Of a stretch of DNA of 64,000 nt, positions 38,441-64,000 are shown in pieces; within the stretch, counting starts at the first letter, position 1; every line of letters starts with the position of its first letter. The DNA is taken from contig NC_085006.1 of the NCBI RefSeq assembly GCF_963854185.1, positions 8,894,060-8,958,059 of the forward strand, read 5' to 3'. Origin of the DNA: Sardina pilchardus. Lineage: Eukaryota > Chordata > Actinopteri > Clupeiformes > Clupeidae. A model generated the notes under the pieces. It was given only the letters and a program-made list of their open reading frames with translations, was not told the DNA's origin and did not search any database. The translations under genes were made by a program, and so were the position numbers.

Positions 38441-41400
38441 AGAGACAGAGAGGGAGAGAGGAGCAAGAGAGGGTTCATTAATGAGTCAGACAATGAGCAA
38501 GTCCATTTGCAAAAAGCGAAATAAGTCAGCTATCAATGAGGCCTGACACTGAAGGAGATTTTGATGATTATTGAGAATGATGAGTCAAACGCCGCCATGA
38601 ATGAATTAATCAGTCATCAATTAGTGCTAATTCACTGACCTTTATGCATTTAGTGATCTCCTGAATTACACGGTCCTGGATGCTGGGCTCACAGAGGATG
38701 TAGTCGGGAGCAATGCAGGTCTGGCCACAGTTTACATATTTTCCCCAGGTGATTCGGCTGTCATAGCACACAACAGCAACGTTCACATAATTACAACTCA
38801 GATGAAACAAGAAAAAAGACTTGTGGAAAACACAAATGGATTGACAATAACTCCAGAGCAAGGATAGGTGGACAGATGTAGCACAAGCAAGATATTAGTG
38901 GTGGGGAAAAAAACTATTGCGTTCAGTATCGCTATATCTTGTGCTCACAATTATATCGATACAGTAGCTCAAAGTATCGCAATACTTAATAGAATCTAAT
39001 TATCTATTTTACTTTTATTTAAGTCGAGTTTACTCAGGGTTTACTCTAATAACATTAAATGTGTTTATTATGCCCACAAGGTGGTGCTTGTTGTAGCGTT
39101 TTGTTGTGCATTCAATGACAATTTGAAATAAAAAAAAGGCATCACAATACACAACGCTCTGTCTTCTTTCACGTCGAAAGTGTGGACACATTTAGGTTCT
39201 CAACAAAAAGCTAATAGTAAGTACCTTGACATGCATCATGCAAGTGTGTTGAACAGTCTTATTTTCCTCATTTTTCGTAATGCCTTCGAATAATATGGGA
39301 GACATGAGTAACAATATATTGCAGAATCGAATAGCAATACCTGTTGTATCACAAATTAAGAATCGCAATAATATCATATATCATATATAATATTGTGGCC
39401 AAAATATCGCAGTAGTATGGAACAATCACATTTTTGCCAATTCCCACCCCACAGCAGACACAGCAAAGGTAAGGTGCCGTCCTCCCTCCTAGAGGGGTAG
39501 GTGATGGTTTGTACCACCAGATATAGAAGAAGTTGAAATCTCCGTCGACACTAGAATAAGTGATAACCAAGCGTGCAATTTTTGCTTCATGTTTTACCAC
39601 ACTTACCGACAGGCAATGCTGAGGTCACAGTCTTTATCGATGTAACAGGGGCTCTTCCCTCCCAGCTCCAGGGTGACGGGGGTGAGGTGGCGAGCGGCCG
39701 CCTCCATCACCAGCTTCCCCACAGTGCTGTTCCCCGTGTAGAAGATGTGGTCGAACCGCTGCCCGAGCAGCTCCTGGGTCTCAGGGACGCCTCCCAACAC
39801 CACAGGATACATCTCCTGGTGGGCGAAAAACATTCATTCAACATTAGGAATCTGATGCCCCTTCCAGCCTAGCATCCTGATCTGGACCAGGGTTATTTGA
39901 ACAAGGCATAACCATTGTTTCATCCTCAAAACCATGTCTTGTCAATTCAGATCAATATTCCAATTATTAATTCTCTTTAGTTTTTGCCACCCCTGGTGAG
40001 CACTCACGGTGCACAAGAAGCATGGGACCCCTGATCGACTGTGAATACCCTGCAGCAGTGTAAAACAAAGCGTAGGGGTTTATAAATTCAAACTCAAGAT
40101 CCTAACCTGATGTGCATGAAAACCATGGCAGTAAGAGTGCATGAAGCTAGCAATGGTGTGAAAGACCAGACAGAATGTTTACTTCAAAGCTCAAACAAAC
40201 AGTGATGATCATTCACCTTATCATAGAATTCCACCAGTGAGACACAAATCAGTCAACACAAATCAGGATGCCTGCCTTTGCTCACCAGAGCTATCTTAAA
40301 GCCTAATGAACCAATCAGATTAGATTAGAATCAAATGTATTGTCAATGCACAAGTAAGGACAACTAGTACAACAAAATGTAGATTAACATCTACAGCCAG
40401 AAGCGCTTTTTCTTTATAGAAGTGCATAAAAAATGCATAAATGCAGGATTGGCATGCCATTTTTGGGGGGGGGGGGTTTGGCACTTTTCAACACTTGCTG
40501 TAGGACTTTCCTGTCAGCCATTGTACAGTTTCCATACCACACCGTGAAGGAGTTAGTTAGAATGCTATCGATGGTGCAGTCATCTGGATAGAGCAGCTCT
40601 TTTTCAGTTTTCTGAGGATGAAGAGGCGTTGTTGAGCTTTCTTATATGAATGGGTGATGGGTTGAATATGCCGGTGAAGACTCCAGACAGTTGCTCAGCG
40701 CATGTTCTCCACACACGCCCAGAGATGCTATCTGGGCCAGTTGCCTCCCGTATATACACCCTGCTCACTGACTGCACATCAGAGACAATGCTTCCTCTAG
40801 TGGATGAGATTGGAATCTAGCAGTGTAGTGTCTCATCTCATGAGCACCTGTCCTAACAAATGTCTTTTTCCATGATTATTCAATGGTGCTGTTGTATGTG
40901 AATTGAAATACTGCAGCTTTTTAACCACACTTTATTCCTTCCTCAGGTTTTACAGTACTTTATTCAGGCAAACACTGAGGTTCAAATTCTGCCCTCTGCA
41001 TTTACAACACTTATACATTAGCAGCTCTGTCATTAGCAATAGGGCTGCACGATTTGAGGGAAAATATCAATTGATTCAGTTCAATATTCCAAATGTCTCA
41101 ATCTTCAATTTGTGCCACAAATGATTGGTGAGCACGAGTGGTGCAAGAACCACTGCACCTCCGATCGACTGTGAAGCTCACTAATCAAGAATTTCTGTGG
41201 CCCTCACCCACTGCGCACACCAACCAACCAGAAGTGTCATATTCAAGGAGGATGAAATTCATAGAGAAGTCAGAAATGTGACAAAACTAACTGTGCATGA
41301 TTATTTATAGCATTGCATTGGTTCATATTGCAAATTTGATTTTGATTGTGATAATTGTGCAGCCCTAATTAGCAACTCATGTCAAGCCATACCAGAACTC

Positions 41401-42476
41401 AGCCTGTGTTCAGCCCTCGTACAACGCAGGCTAAGACAGGCACGCATTACCTTGAGCTTTTAATACTAAAAATCAACATGGATTTTAACCCTGGCCAGAC
41501 ACCACTATACAATTATCCTGCTTTAAGACACACCGTACTAGTTGGTAGTGGAGGTGGGTTTTACCTTGTCCAGATAAAGAGACAGAAGCTCCTCCATGAC
41601 TTTGGCTGTGTGAGAGCTCACCTCTGACGGCTTCACAACAGCAGCATTGCCTGAGGACATATGACAGACATTAAGATAAAGATTAATCCCTGGAAGGAAT
41701 AGGCCAATTTGGAGCCAAAACACCATTGCATAATCATAGCAGAAGCTTCAAATCTACATTAGGCTACAATGACACAGCACAGATTTTAGTGTGGACACTT
41801 TTGAAAAGATATCCAGCCGGGATTAACACATAACAACATTGCTTTGTTCCAGTATACACACATATAATTAGGGAGGAGTGGTGTGAAGGAGGAGTGCCAA
41901 AAAAGGCTTGTTAGGAATGAAGGAGTGGCATAACTGGGATTAGTGGCATTCTCTGAGCACCACACCTGCAGCAATGGCACCAATGAGGGGCTGAAGAGTG
42001 ACTGCCCACGGATAGTTCCACGCTCCGATGATGAGCACCACACCGAGCGGCTCGGGACGGATGAACACCTCGTCCGAGATGGTGAGGAGGTTCTTCTCCA
42101 CGGGTCGAGGGGCCGCCCATTCCGCTAAACGGTCCACTGCCAGGTTGATCTCCCCCTCCAGTCCGATCATCTCATACAGCTGTGTGCCATTTTCACTCTA
42201 CATGGGCCAGTAGGGGTGCAGTAGAAAATACATCAAGTGACCAGCAATGCACAGCATAGGCCTACACAAATTACTATATTTTGCAACCTAGACTTCTACA
42301 TGGGCACCACCGACCTTATGGAGATCATTCTTGAGAGCCTCAACAATGTCTGTTTGCCTCTCTGAGATGAGCCGAAGGAGGTTTTTGAGCTGGGTTATTC
42401 TGTAAGACAGGTCTTTAGACCTTCCTGTTTGGAAGGCCTTTCTGGCTTGTTCAACGACTTGCTGCTGGCTCGACAT
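37124..42476 (-). CDS. ALDH3A2-like aldehyde dehydrogenase (tandem copy B), nine resolved coding exons
   Basis: Paralogue of copy A with the same intron positions. Coding exons, minus strand: 42476-42315, 42197-41966, 41650-41565, 39815-39607, 38757-38640, 38365-38224, 38110-37944, 37544-37445, 37362-37124. Together they give 485 in-frame codons before a last exon that is not securely identified. The start ATG (MSSQQQVVEQARKAF) lies two bases after an acceptor (cttgttag), so the leader is spliced. Asn115 (GAWNYP), Glu210 (TLELGGKSP) and Cys244 (NCGQTCIAPDY) are all present, so it should be active. Compared with copy A it reads SSGALLANDCLVHYT instead of SSGGVTVNDVIMHYT, and its hydrophobic end (KVAVLAVLAAFVVQ) is shorter, so anchoring may be weaker or completed by the last exon. 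It could be called an aldh3a2 duplicate or another aldh3 subtype; I leave the symbol blank. Confidence 0.9.
37445..37544 (-). CDS. ALDH3 copy B coding exon 8
   Basis: 100 bp encoding RMISETSSGALLANDC and LPFGGVG. Acceptor gtctcttctag, donor TCG|gtaagg. Confidence 0.91.
37944..38110 (-). CDS. ALDH3 copy B coding exon 7
   Basis: 167 bp with MQEEIFGPLLPI and REKPLALYVFSSNDK. Donor AAG|gtggag. Confidence 0.92.
38224..38365 (-). CDS. ALDH3 copy B coding exon 6
   Basis: 142 bp encoding EFYTDDPKTCTDYGRIINQ and RLMALMEGSSVAVGG. A (GA)n tract at 38402-38434 sits about 40 bases upstream of its acceptor in transcript order. Confidence 0.9.
38402..38434. repeat. (GA)n microsatellite in ALDH3 copy B intron 5
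   Basis: On the transcribed strand it is a (CT)n tract 37 bases from the exon 6 acceptor, so it extends the polypyrimidine region. Confidence 0.9.
38640..38757 (-). CDS. ALDH3 copy B coding exon 5
   Basis: 118 bp carrying Cys244 in RITWGKYVNCGQTCIAPDY. Donor AAG|gtcagt. Confidence 0.92.
38897..39455. mobile_element. Probable degenerate MITE in ALDH3 copy B intron 4
   Basis: AT-rich stretch full of TATCG/CGATA motifs, bounded by GTGGTGGGG at the left and CCCACCCCAC at the right. This resembles teleost hAT-type elements with GTGGGG ends. No target duplication could be confirmed. Confidence 0.4.
39607..39815 (-). CDS. ALDH3 copy B coding exon 4
   Basis: 209 bp, the same protein as copy A exon 4 and 206 of 209 bases identical; carries Glu210. 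Intron sequence on both sides is unrelated to copy A beyond the splice consensus. Confidence 0.94.
39949..40050. repeat. Truncated second copy of sequence inside the 41040 MITE
   Basis: TCAATATTCCAA, then TGCCAC, GGTGAGCAC and GATCGACTGTGAA occur in the same order and spacing here and at about 41080-41176 inside the hAT-type element. It therefore looks like a fragment of a related copy in the same intron. Confidence 0.45.
40315..40800 (-). mobile_element. LINE relic (L2/CR1-like 3' end) in ALDH3 copy B intron 3
   Basis: On the minus strand, broken frames resemble the reverse-transcriptase C-terminal half of fish LINEs: a GPDSISGRVWRTCAEQLSG stretch, then KKAQQRLFILRKL, then SILTNSFTVWYGN, separated by frameshifts and an internal deletion. 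The element ends in a 3' UTR-like segment and a short ATTCTAATCTAATCT tail, typical of these LINEs. It is clearly inactive. Confidence 0.75.
41040..41367. mobile_element. hAT-type nonautonomous element (MITE) with 8-bp target duplication
   Basis: Terminal inverted repeats TAGGGCTGCAC ... GTGCAGCCCTA bound 328 bp. They are flanked by an exact 8-bp direct repeat ATTAGCAA (41032-41039 and 41368-41375). An 8-bp duplication is the hAT signature. No transposase is encoded. It sits in copy B intron 3. Confidence 0.8.
41565..41650 (-). CDS. ALDH3 copy B coding exon 3
   Basis: 86 bp encoding NAAVVKPSEVSSHTAK and LSLYLDK. Acceptor tcctcag, donor AAG|gtaaaa. It has many differences from copy A exon 3, in contrast to exon 4. 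Confidence 0.9.
41966..42197 (-). CDS. ALDH3 copy B coding exon 2
   Basis: 232 bp with LAEWAAPRPVEKNLLT and PLGVVLIIGAWNYPW (Asn115). Donor GCAG|gtgtgg, phase 1. Confidence 0.92.
42315..42476 (-). CDS. ALDH3 copy B coding exon 1
   Basis: 54 codons, two more than copy A, ending LKNDLHK before a gtcggt donor. The ATG is preceded by only two exon bases after the acceptor at 42479-42480. Confidence 0.88.
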
Positions 42477-42950
42477 TCCTAACAAGAAGGGGCATGACAG
42501 ATATGATTAGATAGGAATATATGATTATATATATATATAATATATGATTATATATATACAGGAATATATGATTAGATAAAAGAGATGTCGCTTTCATCCA
42601 AGCGCAGCCGCCTATATCTATTCCTAGAAGAAAAACTGTCACTGTTGGTCATCATGATGTACAACAACTGATAAAAAAAAAAACATTGTTGTCCTGTTAT
42701 CCTCTATTGCTAGAGCACAGTTATATGAGTTTATTTGTTGGCCCGTAGGGTAGCTGTTTCTACATCAGGGGGTAAGCATCGTGCGCTGTTGAATACCGCT
42801 ACGATAGATCACTTTCAGCTTTTTTAGACTATAGCACCCAACTTATGTTGCTCTGTTTTCGTGATGAACAAGACGTGCTGACCGTAAAATAAATCGATAA
42901 AACACATACATTTATGAAACACAGCTTAGAAGAAGCAGGAGCACACTTAC

Positions 42951-43170
42951 CAAAGAGGAAATATGCTACCTAATCACATTGGTGCCTGGTCTTAAAATTC
43001 CCTGGGCTGGTCATTCGTAAAGTCCTGTGTGTTGGGGTCAACACAACCACAACAGCAGCAGTTCTCTGAGTCCGTCTACGGAGAGCCTGTTCACTTCCTA
43101 TCAATCTCCATTGTACGAATTTAGTTGCAGTTTCACCAGAGATCCACTGGGGGTGATCGCGGGCGAGTGC
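42951..43170 (-). other. Probable noncoding first exon and promoter of ALDH3 copy B
   Basis: A consensus donor CTTTG|gtaagt at 42951/42950 would splice to the acceptor at 42480-42479, just before the ATG. The upstream limit is estimated. The stretch has several short upstream ATGs and an inverted CCAAT (ATTGG) near its start. Confidence 0.45.
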
Positions 43171-43199
43171 AAAATGAAAGGGAGCCAATGGAGCTAGAC

Positions 43200-44296
43200 A
43201 GCTAAATTGGTCTGTTTTACTTGATTGTCGTTTAAAAAGCCCAGATTTTATTGTAGTCTCTGCAAGTTCAATATAGATTTAATTTGAACGTTGAATGAAC
43301 AAGTACTCATGTCCTTTCGATTTCTTACAGATTGAGTTGTTGTTGCCCACAATACGCTAGCATTCTGCTAATGAATGGTGTCTTTGACATTTTTAAAAGG
43401 CTTTGTAGAGCAAATAAGCTACTTTAGAATAGATGATACCCAGCAGGATGTATTTTCTTTGCCTCCTCATTCGAATGCAATATTCAAATTACTAGACAAA
43501 AAAAATGATATCCCGAGAAAAGTGGATTTTGAGGGGTACTGCTCATAGATCTCCATTCATTCTGCACTCGCCAACTAGCGCCTTCACGTGGAACCAGAGT
43601 AGGTACTGCGACCAGTTCAGAAACCAGAAGTTTCCCCAGAGTGAGGGTTTTGAACTTGTTATATTCTCTGGTTATGGCTTTGAGCTGGCTAAATGTCAAT
43701 AGCTTAGTCTACTCTACCGCCGCCTGTCGTGTCGGAAGCGCAACGGCCGCATGTCAATGATATTTTCCTGTAGGGTAGGCTATTTACATTATCGCAGGAG
43801 CAGCTGAGCCCTCTGTGTCGTCTGGGGGAAATGATGACAGGGCAATTCAGTCAGACACATATTTTAATGCTGGAAGTAAGAAAGTAAGCTTATTGCAAGC
43901 GTTTCCTTTAGTCAAGACCACCAGTCCATGGTGAAATATGTTTAGGCCTATTTGTGGATATTGGGTTGGTTCTGCTTGGTGAATCTAGACCCTGTTCGTC
44001 TGGGTTCCCAGACTTTGGAGTGGATGAGTAATTTAGGAAAAGGTGTTATGAAAAGTAAGTTTAAAACCACAAAGCAGCATTTCAGTAGTTTTAATAGCTC
44101 TGCTTTCATTAATTGCATTTGTTAAAAGTAGGCTAGTGGTCTGCTCTAGCCTCTTTTTTCCCCTTTACCAGTTACTTAAAAGACAGAATAGATAAGAATA
44201 AGAACAACAATAACATCATAATAACCTTGACGATAAATAATGATAATAATATTAACAGCGTTATTATCATCATCATCATTATATATATATATAGCC

Positions 44297-44381
<85 letters not shown>

Positions 44382-45540
44382 CCAAATCATAAAATACAAA
44401 CTGTTGTCAATTTTCAGCTTTTGAGTGACATATTGCCACCAGATGGCGCAAGACAGCTTGTCTTGCCCAGGGAGATCATCTTATGTGCTATGCATCGAAC
44501 AGTTGGTCTATATATTAGGCCAACAGTTGTCAGCAGGGTTGTAGTGGAGGCTAAATGCAAGTAAACACAGTGAAATTTCAGAGTTTATCCAGCTCTTATA
44601 TTATTAGAGTTTATCCTTCTCTCAAAAGAATTTAAACTTTTAACATTCAAAAATCACACTGTAGGCTATTACTCATTCTCAATATGGGAACTCATCAACA
44701 CTCCAGGAACCATTTAATACCACTGGTATTGTTATAAACTTTGAACAATAACCTCCACCATCATCAAAGATGTTCTTAATGTCTTTCATTAAAAAAAAAT
44801 CCGATACTGCTTTATGCCTTCCACATAGCCTACCGTGATCACAGAATTCATTTACCCACCTCTTATTTTTTCACTACAGCCCTGGCTGTCAAAACTCATA
44901 ATACTGACTAAGTTGTCAGGACCATATGATCAGGCAATCTATGACTAAAGTAAATAATATCTGATCAGATTAAATGTTGTTCAAATTAGATATTGAGTAG
45001 ACAAGACTGTTAGATTGTCCAAGCCTACAATTATTGTTATTAATGTGCATTCCTCAACATACTCAGTACGCCTATAGGATGTTGGGTTCTCACTGTTCTT
45101 TCACAGTCTTCTTACCTACTTCATATTACCTTTTCTGGTCAGAACTGGTATAACTGGGTGCCATGCCATTGTCGACCCCTGAGTTAGGTTACTGAAGATT
45201 TTTTGTGCAGCCAAATGAAACAAGGTAAAAACAGACTAGGGCTATGGCCAGAGCGCAGAATATTGAGAGGTGTTAATATTCACACATAAACTAAAGCCAG
45301 GCTACAATAAGTCCCCTTATGCATAGGCCAATGCACCCAAATGAATTGTTGTTTTCCTTCCCTTCTCTTTTCAATTTTAGGCTGTAAATATGTATATATA
45401 TAATATAAATAGGCTATATATAATTTTGCCCATGGTAGTTATTCAGGTATATTCAGGTACTCTATAACCTTAGGATTTCTTTCTTGATTTCAGTTCAGCC
45501 TATGTGTTTAATTAAAAGGGGGAAAATATGTCAAACTGTA
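43200..45540. other. Intergenic region between divergent ALDH3 copy B and ulk2
   Basis: AT-rich with the (TTA)n tract, a CACGTG at 43585-43590 and no recognised coding sequence. It probably contains upstream regulatory sequence for both genes. Confidence 0.4.
44297..44380. repeat. (TTA)n trinucleotide microsatellite
   Basis: About 28 units, preceded by an AT-dinucleotide tract. Lies in the copy B to ulk2 intergenic region. Confidence 0.97.
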
Positions 45541-46912
45541 TGTTAAGACCAACGTGCTTATTAACGTGAATGCTTCGGCGGTTCATTGAAAGAACGAAAA
45601 CAATCTTTAACTGCAATCTCGTCATACTGGGGACTACATTTCCTTGCGGAAGGAGCACCACAGCCCTCGCGGAAGAATATACATTTAAAGAGAAGTCCAC
45701 ACATTACGCCAGTGACATTGTATTGCTGCTGCTGCACCGAGGGAAGTGGTCTGTACAAACATGATACAGATACAAACGTGACAGAAACGTGTTTAACATC
45801 TCGACTGGAGCACAACATTTGCAAAGAAATCGACTGCAACACGGGAAACAGCAAGCTAATCTGGCTAATGTTAGCTGAATCATCGTAACACACAGTTGTC
45901 CCTTTGTGAAGTGGATCTCTGGAGCTGCTGACAAGAATATTCAAAGAAGAATATATCGAAGAGATGCTTCAGTTTTGGGATTAAAAAGAAGATTGTCACG
46001 TGGACACCACAGTTCCATTGAGAAAAATAGACTTTTCTTCATAGAACGTCTTACTACTGGGAAAGATCAGAATGAGAAGCCCGATTTGTCATTGTGACAA
46101 CCTTACTTCCATTCTTCGACGATCCCGAGGACTCTTGTATTCTAATCTCAAATGCTGACGGGATAGAATATCATACGCAAGATATACCTGAAAACCGTAG
46201 AGGATTTAAACCACACGCCTTGTTTGTTTGTAATGAGCACATACATTGTTTGCTAGCGAGCACCTTAAGGTTAGCTACCATATTAGCCTGATAGCAAAAT
46301 ATGTCAGTTGTCTTTGCCAGATAACTAGGGACACTGATGGTTTGTTTGCAAATCAGGAATACGAACTAAAATCATGTAGTTTGTCAGAGTTGGCATACGA
46401 GGGCCATTGACACAATACAATGTTAGCTCTCCTTGGCTGGTGACTTGCTTACGAGTTAATTGTATCATGAAATGACAGCTGGACGCTGCCCATTATGTCA
46501 CCTTGATTGTCAAACATGAATATCAGTAGTGTATCGCAACATAACAAGCCAAGGTGCTGGTAAGAAACGGAGCATTGCTAGCAAAGCAATGATACATTGC
46601 AGTGAGGGTCATCCCATCATCGCGACGTCGAGTAAGAGTATTCTAGAGGTTTTATTGGACTGCAAAATGCATCGGTCCATGTTCGTGTAATCGGACCGTC
46701 TCGCTTGTGCCTGTTTCTGTTTATGTGCAATAGAACCTGTCTGCAGTGTGGATTATCTTGTAATGATATTGAGATTGGAAGTCAGAGATTCAGAATAGAA
46801 TAGAATATCTTTTCGTTCAATGGCCAAATAATATCAGTCAGCTCAGTGGAAACCGAGCAGCCAAGCATTATCATTGAAATAACGTGCTTATTTACTCGGA
46901 CACTGACTAAAC
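45540..46912 (+). promoter_or_regulatory. Probable ulk2 promoter and 5' UTR region
   Basis: The 1.4 kb before the ulk2 ATG has no coding resemblance. It should hold the promoter and leader, since human ULK2 also has a long leader. It contains a CACGTG E-box (45997-46002), a donor-like GCTG|gtaaga at about 46560 and an acceptor-like stretch ending near 46730, so the leader may be spliced. No TATA box was recognised and no transcription start can be fixed. Confidence 0.4.
45995..46003 (+). promoter_or_regulatory. CLEAR-type E-box upstream of ulk2
   Basis: GTCACGTGG, eight of nine matching the first nine bases of the TFEB/TFE3 CLEAR consensus GTCACGTGAC. It is about 0.9 kb upstream of the ATG of an autophagy kinase. 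Function is inferred. Confidence 0.4.
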
Positions 46913-63512
<16,600 letters not shown>

Positions 63513-63552
63513 GTGAGTTCCCCATAACAACATGTAGGAGCCATACGTACAT

Positions 63553-63554
<2 letters not shown>

Positions 63555-63624
<70 letters not shown>
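63555..63624. repeat. (CA)n microsatellite, ulk2 intron 13
   Basis: About 70 bp CA, 42 bases past exon 13. Confidence 0.96.
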
Positions 63625-63627
<3 letters not shown>

Positions 63628-63835
63628 TACACCCATACATACATACATGTACACATACACACATACAAACACACATGTGTACACCCATACCTACATACAT
63701 GAACACATACACACACAAACACACGTGTGTGTACACCCCATACATACATGCGCTAACACATAGACACACAAACACACGTGTACACCCATACATACATGCA
63801 TGAGCACATAGACAGACAGACACACACACACACGT
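63625..63835. repeat. Minisatellite of about 50 bp, four units
   Basis: Each unit has the order GTGTACACCCATAC, ATACATACATG, then AACACATA and a CACA stretch. It seems to have grown out of the adjoining CA tract. Confidence 0.75.
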
Positions 63836-64000
63836 GCATACACGTATACACATGCACATGCCACACTACTCTGATGGTACTGTAAGATCTTTCAGTTACA
63901 CAGCAGGTGTAGACTTGATCAGCAGACATGGGAATAGACATGAGAGATATGGTCTAAGTCTAGGTGCATTACCAAATGAACACTCAGGGTGAGATGTTGG

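Noticed and set aside
38640..39815. ALDH3 copy B as a pseudogene because of its insertion-rich introns
   Set aside because: All nine recognised exons are in frame with intact catalytic residues and splice sites.
45586..45888. 100-codon frame upstream of ulk2
   Set aside because: Probably promoter or leader sequence; no family similarity and no conserved motif.

Overview
This is a vertebrate, almost certainly teleost, nuclear window. It has split genes with GT-AG introns, a very high density of (CA)n/(GT)n and (GA)n microsatellites, fish-type LINE, SINE and MITE relics, and the neighbour pair ALDH3A2-ULK2 that is also found together on human 17p11.2. No bacterial or viral system is visible. 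I cannot name the species from sequence alone.

Layout. Positions 1-27,200 carry no coding gene I can recognise. They hold microsatellites, a promoter-like stretch near 6-7 kb, a GC-rich stretch at 14.2-15.8 kb, several CNE-like segments (notably 20.1-20.7 kb) and a perfect RFX X-box at 23,918. Positions 26.1-35.3 kb hold a complete ten-coding-exon ALDH3A2-like gene on the minus strand (copy A, 495 codons, C-terminal membrane anchor). Positions 35.7-43.2 kb hold a tandem, same-strand paralogue (copy B, 485 codons in nine clear exons plus an unresolved terminal exon). Positions 45.5-64 kb hold the 5' part of ulk2 on the plus strand: thirteen coding exons covering the whole kinase domain and the start of the Ser/Pro-rich linker with its LIR motif. 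The gene runs off the right edge.

How the genes relate. The ALDH3 copies are predicted membrane-anchored fatty/aromatic aldehyde dehydrogenases of ER or peroxisome type. They are arranged head-to-tail: the copy B poly(A) signal lies only about 0.55 kb upstream of the copy A 5' UTR donor. Copy B and ulk2 are divergent, with about 2.5-4 kb between them. ulk2 encodes an autophagy-initiating Ser/Thr kinase. A CACGTG element of CLEAR type lies about 0.9 kb upstream of its ATG.

Most notable observation. Exon 4 of the two ALDH3 copies is 98.6% identical over 209 bp (three differences, all synonymous). The adjacent exon 5 is only about 69% identical, and the introns share nothing beyond the splice sites. 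This looks like exon-confined gene conversion. I found no convincing undescribed multi-gene system; the other findings concern repeats, splicing and regulation.
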